The position numbers were made by a program, and so were the translations under genes. From positions 2,046,001 through 2,110,000 of the forward strand of contig NZ_CP029343.1 of assembly GCF_003143515.1 (NCBI RefSeq): DNA of 64,000 bases, written 5' to 3'. Shown one piece after another: positions 8,975 through 15,559 of the stretch; position 1 is the first letter of the stretch, and every line of letters starts with the position of its first letter. The notes below the pieces were generated by a model, which made no database searches, had not been told where the DNA came from, and worked only from the letters and a program-made list of their open reading frames with translations. The DNA is from Massilia oculi. GTDB lineage: Bacteria; Pseudomonadota; Gammaproteobacteria; Burkholderiales; Burkholderiaceae_D.

Positions 8975-9895
8975 ATGGCTTCCCTCTGGATGTTGTACGC
9001 CAGCTTCGCGTTCGCCGCCATGGGCGCGGGCGTGAAGCTGGCTTCCGAGTTCTATTCCACGTCAGAACTCCTGATGTACCGGGGCCTGATCGGCAGCGTC
9101 ATCCTGCTGCTCATGGTGCGCCGCCAGGGCGGCACTTTTAAAACGGATTTTGGCAAGGCCCACCTGTGGCGCAGCCTGGTTGGCGTGACCTCGCTGTGGC
9201 TGTGGTTCTTCGCGATCGGCCGCCTGCCGCTGGCCACCGCGATGACGCTCAACTACATGGCCCCGATCTGGATCGCGGCCGGGATGTTCGCCATGGGCTG
9301 GTGGACCAGGACCAAGCATGCCGAATGGCCGCTGGTGGTGGCGATCGCCTCCAGCTTCTTCGGCGTGACCATGGTGCTGCAGCCGGCGGTCGAGAGCGAG
9401 CAGTGGCTGGGCGGCCTGGCCGGCGTGTGCTCGTCGATGATCTCGGCGATGGCCTATATGCAGGTGCGTAAGCTCGGCCAGCTGGGCGAGCCCGAGTACC
9501 GCGTGGTGTTCTACTTCTCGCTGACCACGACCCTGGTCGGCCTGGCCGCCACCGTGGCCGGCGACGGGCCTCAGGGCGCGCTATTCCATGCGCATACGAT
9601 GTACGGCGCCCTGCTGCTGCTGGGGATCGGCGGCGCCGCCCTGATCGCCCAGATGTGCATGACCCGCGCCTACCGCGTGGGCAAGGTGCTGGTGGTGGCC
9701 AACCTGCAGTACACCGGCATCGTCTTCTCCACCCTGTGGGGCCTGATCCTGTGGGGCGACGCCTTCGACTGGCATGTGTGGCTGGGCATCGGCGTGATCC
9801 TGCTCTCGGGACTGGCCGCGACGTTCTACAATACCCGCAAGACGGCGCGCGGCGCCGTCGTCAAGGACCAGGACCCCGTGGTCAGCGAATCGTAG
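8975..9895 (+). CDS. DMT-superfamily transporter (EamA domains)
   Basis: Inner-membrane permease of 306 residues with about ten hydrophobic helices arranged as two EamA repeats (roughly residues 5-140 and 150-290). The segment ATAMTLNYMAPIWIAAGMF is typical of this metabolite-exporter family. The substrate is unknown. It lies between the Rieske oxygenase and the sulfurtransferase, which begins 16 bp after its stop; all three genes are on one strand and may form an operon. The C-terminal tail after the last helix is short and charged. Confidence 0.87.
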   Translation: MASLWMLYASFAFAAMGAGVKLASEFYSTSELLMYRGLIGSVILLLMVRRQGGTFKTDFGKAHLWRSLVGVTSLWLWFFAIGRLPLATAMTLNYMAPIWIAAGMFAMGWWTRTKHAEWPLVVAIASSFFGVTMVLQPAVESEQWLGGLAGVCSSMISAMAYMQVRKLGQLGEPEYRVVFYFSLTTTLVGLAATVAGDGPQGALFHAHTMYGALLLLGIGGAALIAQMCMTRAYRVGKVLVVANLQYTGIVFSTLWGLILWGDAFDWHVWLGIGVILLSGLAATFYNTRKTARGAVVKDQDPVVSES

Positions 9896-9911
9896 AAGGA
9901 GACTTAACGCC

Positions 9912-10766
9912 ATGTTCAAGACCCTGATTTCGGCCAGCCAGCTGGCCGCCCATATCGACGACCCGAAGTGGGTCGTGGTGGACTGCCGCCACGACCTGGT
10001 GAACCTCGCCGCCGGCCGTGACGGCTATGCCGCCGGCCACCTGCCGAACGCGGCGTTCGCCGACATCGAGACCGTGCTGTCGGGCGCCAAGCGCGGGCCT
10101 GACGGCGTGTTCCTCGGCCGCCATCCCCTACCGGGGAAGGAAGCGCTGGCGCAAGCCCTGCGCGAATTCGGCATCGACGACGACACGCAAGTGGTCGCCT
10201 ACGACGCCCACGGCGGCATGTTCGCGGCGCGCCTGTGGTGGCTGCTGCGCTGGCTGGGTCACGAGGCGGTCGCGGTGCTCGATGGCGGCATGGCGGCCTG
10301 GCAGGCGCTGGGCCAGCCCCTGTCGACCGAGACGCCCACCAGACCGGGCGGCAGCCTGACCGTGCGCGCGCCTTTCGTGCCCACGGTGACGGTGCGCGAG
10401 GTGATGGACAACCTGGAGAGCGGCCAGCGCATCGTGATCGACGCCCGCGCGGCCGACCGCTTCCGCGGCGAAAACGAAACCATCGACCCGGTGGGTGGCC
10501 ACATCCCGGGCGCGAAGAACCGCTTCTTCAAGGACAACCTGCAGGCCGATGGCCGCTTCAAGGATGCTGGTCAGCTGCGCGCGGAGTTCGGCGCCCTGGT
10601 CGACGATCCAGAGCGCGCCATCATGCAGTGCGGTTCGGGCGTGACCGCCTGCCACAACCTGCTGGCGCTGGAAGTGGCGGGCATGCCGGGCGCCAGCCTG
10701 TATCCGGGCTCGTGGAGCGAGTGGGTAGGCGATCCGGCGCGGCCGGTCGCGAAAGGCGCGGATTGA
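9912..10766 (+). CDS. sseA: Sulfurtransferase (two rhodanese domains, SseA-like)
   Basis: Tandem-rhodanese sulfurtransferase of 284 residues, probably thiosulfate or 3-mercaptopyruvate specific. The catalytic loop near the C terminus reads CGSGVTA (in MQCGSGVTACHN); the CG(S/T)GVTA form points to 3-mercaptopyruvate sulfurtransferase. The N-terminal rhodanese domain (residues 1-130) lacks a catalytic cysteine, as usual. The ribosome binding site AGGAGA precedes the ATG. It is third in a possible operon with the oxygenase and the DMT transporter and is followed at once by an intrinsic terminator. Confidence 0.88.
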   Translation: MFKTLISASQLAAHIDDPKWVVVDCRHDLVNLAAGRDGYAAGHLPNAAFADIETVLSGAKRGPDGVFLGRHPLPGKEALAQALREFGIDDDTQVVAYDAHGGMFAARLWWLLRWLGHEAVAVLDGGMAAWQALGQPLSTETPTRPGGSLTVRAPFVPTVTVREVMDNLESGQRIVIDARAADRFRGENETIDPVGGHIPGAKNRFFKDNLQADGRFKDAGQLRAEFGALVDDPERAIMQCGSGVTACHNLLALEVAGMPGASLYPGSWSEWVGDPARPVAKGAD

Positions 10767-10770
10767 AAAC

Positions 10771-10800
10771 AAAGGGCTTCGTCACGAAGCCCTTTTCTTT
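10771..10800 (+). terminator. Intrinsic terminator after the sulfurtransferase gene
   Basis: Stem AAAGGGCTTCGT paired with ACGAAGCCCTTT (10771-10782 and 10784-10795) followed by a TTTTCTTTT run. It begins 4 bp after the stop and could also act in reverse for the convergent ZIP gene, which ends at 10805. Confidence 0.85.
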
Positions 10801-10804
10801 TGGC

Positions 10805-11539
10805 TTAGAACGCGTGCAGCGCCACCACGATCGCCACGCCCAGCCCGATCAGGAACACCTGCGGCACCGTCTCCTTCAGCGTCGCCCGGCGCTGCATCTG
10901 CGGCATCAGGTCGCTCACCGCGATATAGATGAAGCCCGACGACGCGAACACCAGCACGTAGGGAATCAGGCCGCTGGCCTGGTCCAGCGTGAAGTAGCCC
11001 AGCAGGCCGCCCGCCACCGCCAGCAGGCTGCACAGCAGGTTGAACACATAGGCGCGCAGGCGCGAGAAGCCGGCGTTGAGCAGGACGATGAAGTCGCCGA
11101 TCTCCTGCGGGATCTCGTGGGCGACGATGGCCAGCGCGGTCACGATGCCCACTTCCGGGTCGGCCAGGAAGGCCGCCGCGATCAGGATGCCGTCGGTGAA
11201 GTTGTGCATGCCGTCGCCGAGCAGGATCATCCAGCCCGACTTGCCGGCTTCGCGCGCGTCATGGCCGTGGGCGTGGTGGTGTCCGTCACCCTCGTGGAGG
11301 TGCGAATGGCGCAGCAACGCCACCTTTTCCAGCAAGAAGAAGGCCAGCAGGCCCGCCAGCAGGGTGGCGAACAGGCTCTTGATGTCGGCGCCCGATTCGA
11401 AGGCTTCGGGCAGCGCGTGCAGCAGCGACGTCGCCAGCATGATGCCGACCGACAGGCTGACCATCTTTTCGACCACTTTCGACAGCAGGGCGAACGAGAA
11501 AAGCGCAGCCCCGGAAATGCTGACGACGCCGGCGATCAC
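10805..11539 (-). CDS. ZIP-family divalent metal transporter
   Basis: Integral membrane protein of the ZIP family, likely importing zinc or a related divalent metal. About eight hydrophobic helices flank a histidine-rich cytoplasmic loop (HSHLHEGDGHHHAHGHD). The metal-pathway helices carry HNFTDG and HEIPQEIGDF, the conserved signatures. The only canonical in-frame start is a GTG at 11539 placed inside what looks like the first helix. In-frame homology-like sequence (IDPLFDPTLSSILLATV) continues upstream to about 11587, behind an AGAGG box, but has no ATG, GTG or TTG. The true start is therefore uncertain. Confidence 0.88.
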   Translation of the reverse strand: MIAGVVSISGAALFSFALLSKVVEKMVSLSVGIMLATSLLHALPEAFESGADIKSLFATLLAGLLAFFLLEKVALLRHSHLHEGDGHHHAHGHDAREAGKSGWMILLGDGMHNFTDGILIAAAFLADPEVGIVTALAIVAHEIPQEIGDFIVLLNAGFSRLRAYVFNLLCSLLAVAGGLLGYFTLDQASGLIPYVLVFASSGFIYIAVSDLMPQMQRRATLKETVPQVFLIGLGVAIVVALHAF

Positions 11540-11686
11540 GGTCGCCAGCAGGATGGAACTCAGGGTCGGGTCGAAAAGCGGGTCGATTTGAAAGCCTCTT
11601 GTTCTGTTCTTGCGACGATCCGCAAACCGGACATTGTACCGCTCCCGGCCCGCGGTCGTCCAAGAGCCCGTCCAAAGCGACAGGCG

Positions 11687-12571
11687 TCAGGCCACGCCGT
11701 GCTTGCGGAACCAGGCCAGCGCGCGGTTCCAGCCGTCCTTGGCGTCGGCCTCGTTGTAGTTCGGGCGGTAGTCGGCGTGGAAGGCGTGGTCGGCGTCCGG
11801 ATACACGTGGATCGTCGAGCGGCTGTTGCCCTTGTCGAGGGCGGCCTGCATGCGCTTGACCGTATCGAGCGGGATGCCGTTGTCCTTGCCGCCGTACAGG
11901 CCCAGCACCGGCACCTTGAGGTTCTGGGCGACGTCGATCGGGTGCTTCGGGGTCATCGGCGTCGCCTCGCCCACCAGCCGGCCATACCAGGCCACGCCGG
12001 CCTTGACGTCGAGGTTGTGCGCCGCATACAGCCAGGTGATGCGGCCGCCCCAGCAGAAACCGGTGATCCCCAGCTTGGTGGTGTCGCCGCCGCGCTGCTT
12101 GGCCCAGGCCACCACGGTGTCGAGGTCGGACATGACCTGCGCGTCCGGCGTCTTCGAAACGATGTTCTTGATCAGTTCTGCGGTATTGGGCGCCTTGGTC
12201 GCATCGCCCTGGCGCACGAACAGGTCGGGCGCGATCGCCATATAACCCTGTTTGGCGAAGCGACGCGCCACGTCCTTGATGTGTTCATGCACGCCGAAGA
12301 TCTCGGACACCACCAGAATCACCGGGACGTTGGTCTTGCCGCGCGGCTGGGCGCGGTAAACGGGCACATCCTGGCCCTCGATGACGAGGATGCTGTCGGC
12401 CGCGTCGAGGCCTTCGGCATCGGTCTGGATCTGGGTTTGCGCGACCACCGGCAGCGCGGCCGCGGCGAAACCGGTGCCGACCGCCGCCTTCAAGAAGTCG
12501 CGCCGCTTCACGCCGTCGTCATAGGCGCTGGCGCCCAGCAGGCTGTGGGCATCGTTGACGAGATCTTTCAT
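11687..12571 (-). CDS. Dienelactone hydrolase family protein with Tat-type signal
   Basis: Alpha/beta hydrolase of 294 residues. The N terminus carries KRRDFLKAAVGTGFAAAALP, a twin-arginine signal sequence, so export to the periplasm is likely. The mature part shows the dienelactone hydrolase hallmarks: the nucleophile elbow GFCWGGR (Cys as nucleophile), LYGGKDNGIP for the aspartate and DHAFHADYR for the histidine. The start at 12571 has AAAGGG upstream at good spacing; an ATG two codons earlier is also possible. The substrate is unknown. It stands alone, convergent with nothing and divergent from the relic region upstream. Confidence 0.88.
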   Translation of the reverse strand: MKDLVNDAHSLLGASAYDDGVKRRDFLKAAVGTGFAAAALPVVAQTQIQTDAEGLDAADSILVIEGQDVPVYRAQPRGKTNVPVILVVSEIFGVHEHIKDVARRFAKQGYMAIAPDLFVRQGDATKAPNTAELIKNIVSKTPDAQVMSDLDTVVAWAKQRGGDTTKLGITGFCWGGRITWLYAAHNLDVKAGVAWYGRLVGEATPMTPKHPIDVAQNLKVPVLGLYGGKDNGIPLDTVKRMQAALDKGNSRSTIHVYPDADHAFHADYRPNYNEADAKDGWNRALAWFRKHGVA

Positions 12572-12937
12572 GGACATCCCTTTCTGAACAGTGTTGGACA
12601 GGCTTGCCAGTTTAGCATCGCTGATGGGGCTTGCACGCGCCGCACGGATGAGCATTTGTGCAGGCAGCTCGCTCAAGGCCAATGGCGACAACGTACCGTT
12701 GCATACGGCCGCTTCCCGGCCGACGAGACCATGGACGTGCTCGAGTTGAACATCGACGGTAAATTCACGCTGCTCGGGCGCCGCCACGAGCTGGTATTCG
12801 GCTGGGGCCAGGCCGACCGCGAAACCATTTTGCCGCGCATCACGCTCGGCGCGGTGCCCGCCGGATATGGCGCGACGCAGAACCGCGCACCGCATCGGCC
12901 ACGCTGCGCGCCATCTTCTGCGCCGGCAGCGGCCGGT
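12572..12937. other. Intergenic stretch containing a receptor-gene relic
   Basis: 366 bp between the divergently placed hydrolase start and the marR stop. The hydrolase promoter should lie near 12572-12640. The only protein-like content I recognise is the TonB-dependent receptor fragment listed separately. The rest (about 12840-12937) has an open frame but no recognisable protein character. Confidence 0.45.
12685..12840 (+). pseudogene. Relic of a TonB-dependent siderophore receptor gene
   Basis: In the plus-strand frame this stretch reads YGRFPADETMDVLELN followed by IDGKFTLLGRRHELVFGW. A beta-strand ending in a hydrophobic-L(F/L)GR-HEL-V-G motif is characteristic of the barrel region of TonB-dependent ferric-siderophore receptors. 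No start, plug domain or remaining barrel can be found on either side; the preceding and following in-frame sequence has no such character. I read it as a remnant of about 50 codons left after deletion. The match is from memory of the family, not an alignment, so confidence is moderate. Confidence 0.5.
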
Positions 12938-13411
12938 TCATGCCTGATCGTCAGGCCCACCTTCGGCGGCACGGATGCGCTCGCCGAATGAACGTTGTTC
13001 GAGGGCGGAGATGGCGTCGTCCAGCGCCTGCGACAGGGAGTAAGGTAGTTGCGCATCGAGGCTATCCGCCGCGGCCGCCGTCGCTTGCCAGCAGTGCCGG
13101 ATGCGCGGCGCCATGGCGCGGCCGGCGTCGGACAACCGGACCATTTTCTGGCGGCCATCGTGCTCACCCACGCAGGCACTGAGCAAACCCTGCTTGACCA
13201 TCAGGCCCACGGTCTGGGTGGCTGCCGGCTGGGTGATCCCGGCGCTGGCGGCGATCTCGCCAATCGTCATCGGCTCGCGCTCGATCAGCGCGCGCATCAC
13301 CGGCGTGAAGCGCGGCCGGTAATCCAGCCCCGCATCGAGGTATGACTGCTCAACCGCGCCATCGAGCAGTTCGAGAAGGTGGCGCAACTGTGTGCCCAGC
13401 CCGCGCTTCAT
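12938..13411 (-). CDS. MarR-family transcriptional regulator
   Basis: 157-residue winged helix-turn-helix regulator. The recognition region TIGEIAASAGITQPAATQTVGL is followed by the wing GEHDGRQKMVRLSDAG (about residues 50-95), with helical dimerisation ends. Its ATG overlaps the stop of the CPBP protease gene by 4 bp, so the two form an operon transcribed leftwards. A longer in-frame reading upstream lies within the protease gene and is a shadow. The operator is probably the twin TTATATAA element at 14336-14355, which would give autoregulation. The ligand is unknown. Confidence 0.88.
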   Translation of the reverse strand: MKRGLGTQLRHLLELLDGAVEQSYLDAGLDYRPRFTPVMRALIEREPMTIGEIAASAGITQPAATQTVGLMVKQGLLSACVGEHDGRQKMVRLSDAGRAMAPRIRHCWQATAAAADSLDAQLPYSLSQALDDAISALEQRSFGERIRAAEGGPDDQA

Positions 13412-14295
13412 GCTGGCGCTTTCACGGCGCCTGGACGCGCCACCAGATGGCCGGCGCGCATCGCGCGCCGCAGCAGCCACAGGCTCGCCACGCCAAACAA
13501 GACCAGGGTGATGACCGATCCCTCGATGCCGTAGGCGCCGCCCGTGATCCACTGCGGGCCGCTCAGTTCGCCCTGTAGCAAGCCGCGCCCTGGATTGCCC
13601 GAGTTCGGCAGCGACAGAATGCCGGCCGGGATCAGATTCCAGGCGAAATGCATCCCGATCGGCAACCACAGGCGACGCGTCGCCAGGTAGGCGGCAGTGA
13701 ACAGCACACCGGCCAGCGCGGTATTGATCACCGCCAGTACGGTGACGTCATGGTTCGGAACATGGGCCAGTGCGAAAAAAACCGCTGACAACAGCATTGC
13801 CCACCAAGTGCCAAGGGACCGCTCCGGTATCCGGAACAGCACCCCACGGAACAGCACTTCCTCAATCGTGGCGACGAAGATCATCTCGGTCACGGTCTTG
13901 GCCAGCCGGTCCCAGCCCCCGGTACCCAGGAAATGATAGTCGCCGATCGCTGCCGCCAGTCCAAGCGCGGCCAGGAACAGCAAGGTACCGATCAGAGCGC
14001 CGGCCAGCGCCTCGCGCGGCCACCCGGCGCCGGCCAGTTCGGCAGGGAAACGGCGCTCGATCCGCCGCACGTAGAGGAAGTAGCCAGACAGCCCCAGCAG
14101 CGCCGCCAGCAGCGGCGGCCAGTGCATGCGCAGACTCTTGTCGGCGATCTGGGCAGCCGGTACCAACACCAGTGCGACCGGGACGCATACGGCGAGCGAC
14201 GCCAGCAAGGTGCGTACGAAGGCGAAACGGCTTAGTCCGGCGCGGTCGGGAGCTTCCGACGGTGTCGAGATGGCTTTTATCGTGGCGCTGCGCAT
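13408..14295 (-). CDS. CPBP-family intramembrane glutamic endopeptidase
   Basis: Membrane protein of 295 residues with about eight hydrophobic segments and the three CPBP (Abi/CAAX protease) motifs: EEVLFRG, FALAHVPNH and HFAWNL. The catalytic glutamates and histidines are all in place. In other bacteria such proteins process prenylated or small peptides, or confer bacteriocin self-immunity; nothing here fixes the role. It is the first gene of an operon with the marR gene, whose start overlaps its stop by 4 bp, and it faces a degenerate serine hydrolase gene across an AT-rich space. Confidence 0.88.
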   Translation of the reverse strand: MRSATIKAISTPSEAPDRAGLSRFAFVRTLLASLAVCVPVALVLVPAAQIADKSLRMHWPPLLAALLGLSGYFLYVRRIERRFPAELAGAGWPREALAGALIGTLLFLAALGLAAAIGDYHFLGTGGWDRLAKTVTEMIFVATIEEVLFRGVLFRIPERSLGTWWAMLLSAVFFALAHVPNHDVTVLAVINTALAGVLFTAAYLATRRLWLPIGMHFAWNLIPAGILSLPNSGNPGRGLLQGELSGPQWITGGAYGIEGSVITLVLFGVASLWLLRRAMRAGHLVARPGAVKAPA

Positions 14296-14335
14296 ATTGG
14301 CTCCAGTGGTTAATCGAAATGAACCGTCGAGGCAA

Positions 14336-14355
14336 TTATATAATCACTTATATAA
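14336..14355. promoter_or_regulatory. Twin TTATATAA palindromes, candidate MarR operator
   Basis: Two copies of the perfect palindrome TTATATAA (14336-14343 and 14348-14355) separated by TCAC. The pair as a whole is also an inverted repeat. They lie 41-60 bp upstream of the CPBP-marR operon and about 90 bp upstream of the serine hydrolase gene, in an unusually AT-rich island. Position and symmetry fit a MarR dimer site covering a leftward promoter. Confidence 0.5.
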
Positions 14356-14443
14356 ATACGCATATTTTTTACAAAAACTTTTACCGGGCTTGGCGCCGGC
14401 ACGGCCATAGACTCACAGTCCATCAAAACCGATCAGGATCGAC

Positions 14444-15451
14444 ATGCACAGCTTAGCCGACCATTTGAAGCAACTGCAATCGCCCCTGCCCACAGACGGC
14501 CCCGGCTTCAGCGCTGCGCTGCTGCTGGAAGGGGAAAGCGTGTTCGAGCTTCACCACGGCATGGCGTCGCTCGCACTGAAAGTGCCCTTGTCGGCCGAAT
14601 CGGCCTATTACCTGGCCTCGGAGTTCAAGCAGTTCACCGCCGCCTGCGTGATGTCGCTGGTGCGCGCAGGCGTCATCGGGCTCGATGACGACGTCTGCGC
14701 TCACCTGCCGGAGCTGGCGAAGTTCGAACAGCCTTTCCCGCTGCGCAGCCTGCTCAATCACGGCAGCGGTATACCGGACTATTTCCAGTTCCTCGAATGC
14801 CAGCTGTCGCGGCACGAGGCGGACTATTTCAACAACCGGATGATCCTGGCACTGATCGCGCGCCTCGACACGGTCGTCTTTCCCACCTCGACTAGCTACC
14901 GCTACAGCAACAGCAACTAGATCCTGCTCGCCGCCCTGGTCGAACGCCTGGGCGGCATGTCGCTCGGCCGCTACGCAAGAGAGAAGCGGTTCGATCCGCT
15001 CGGCATGCAAGGCATTGCGTTCGACGAAGACCGCTTCAGCATCATCGAGCATCGGGTATTCAGCTGCGTGGCGGATGTCACGCGTCCTTTCGGTGTCAGG
15101 CAACACCTGGGCAATACCAACACCGTCGGCGATGGCGGCGTCTACGCCAGCATCCCCAGCCTGCTGCGCTGGGAGAGGGAGTGGCATCGCCAGTGGGACG
15201 ATCCATCGAGCCTGCTGCACGCCATGCTGCAGCCATCGCCGCTACTGAATGGATCGGCGCCCAGTTACCGCTTCGGGCTGGAAGTGATCCAGCACGCAGG
15301 ACATGACATCGTGTTCCACAGCGGCGGCCTGTGGGGGTTCGACACGTTGATCATGAGGATTCCGGCGCGCCGCATGTCGGTCATCCAGTTGGCGAATTGC
15401 GAGGCGGCGCAGTCCGATATCGAAAGAATCGTAGCCGCTGCCCTGGATTGA
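14444..15451 (+). pseudogene. Serine hydrolase (beta-lactamase/class C family) interrupted by an in-frame TAG
   Basis: The reading frame is open from 14444 to an amber codon at 14918-14920, and continues in the same frame from 14921 to 15451. The first part carries the SxxK nucleophile motif as SEFK (in YYLASEFKQFTA) and the YxN motif as YRYSNSN, with the TAG immediately after. In this family that position usually reads YSNxNY, so a tyrosine codon TAC or TAT has probably become TAG. The second part begins ILLAALVERLGGMS and keeps the C-terminal HSGGLWGF motif (HxG equivalent). Without readthrough the product would be truncated at 158 residues and inactive. It has no signal peptide. Confidence 0.82.
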
Positions 15452-15494
15452 AGGCGAACTTGGCACGCGACGCCGTTCGGGTAACACGACAGTA

Positions 15495-15546
15495 GGGTGG
15501 GCGGGACGCGTGGACGGCATAGCCGACTGCGCGTCCCGGTCCACCC
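15495..15546. repeat. Imperfect inverted repeat, possible terminator or REP-like element
   Basis: Arms GGGTGG-GC-GGGACGCG (15495-15510) and CGCGTCCCG-GT-CCACCC (15530-15546) pair over 14 positions with a one-base bulge around a 19-base loop. It lies between the convergent ends of the broken serine hydrolase and polA. The GGGTGG...CCACCC form resembles short palindromic repeats dispersed in Massilia-type genomes; whether it recurs cannot be told from this window. Confidence 0.45.
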
Positions 15547-15559
15547 TTCCCATCACCGC

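Noticed and set aside
10235..12991. A 918-codon plus-strand open frame spanning the sulfurtransferase, ZIP and hydrolase genes
   Set aside because: It overlaps three supported genes on both strands. Only its last part (about 12685-12840) has protein character, which I list as a receptor relic.
14957..15451. A separate gene starting at ATG 14957
   Set aside because: It is in frame with 14444-14917 across one TAG and holds only the C-terminal half of the same hydrolase, so I treat both as one interrupted gene.
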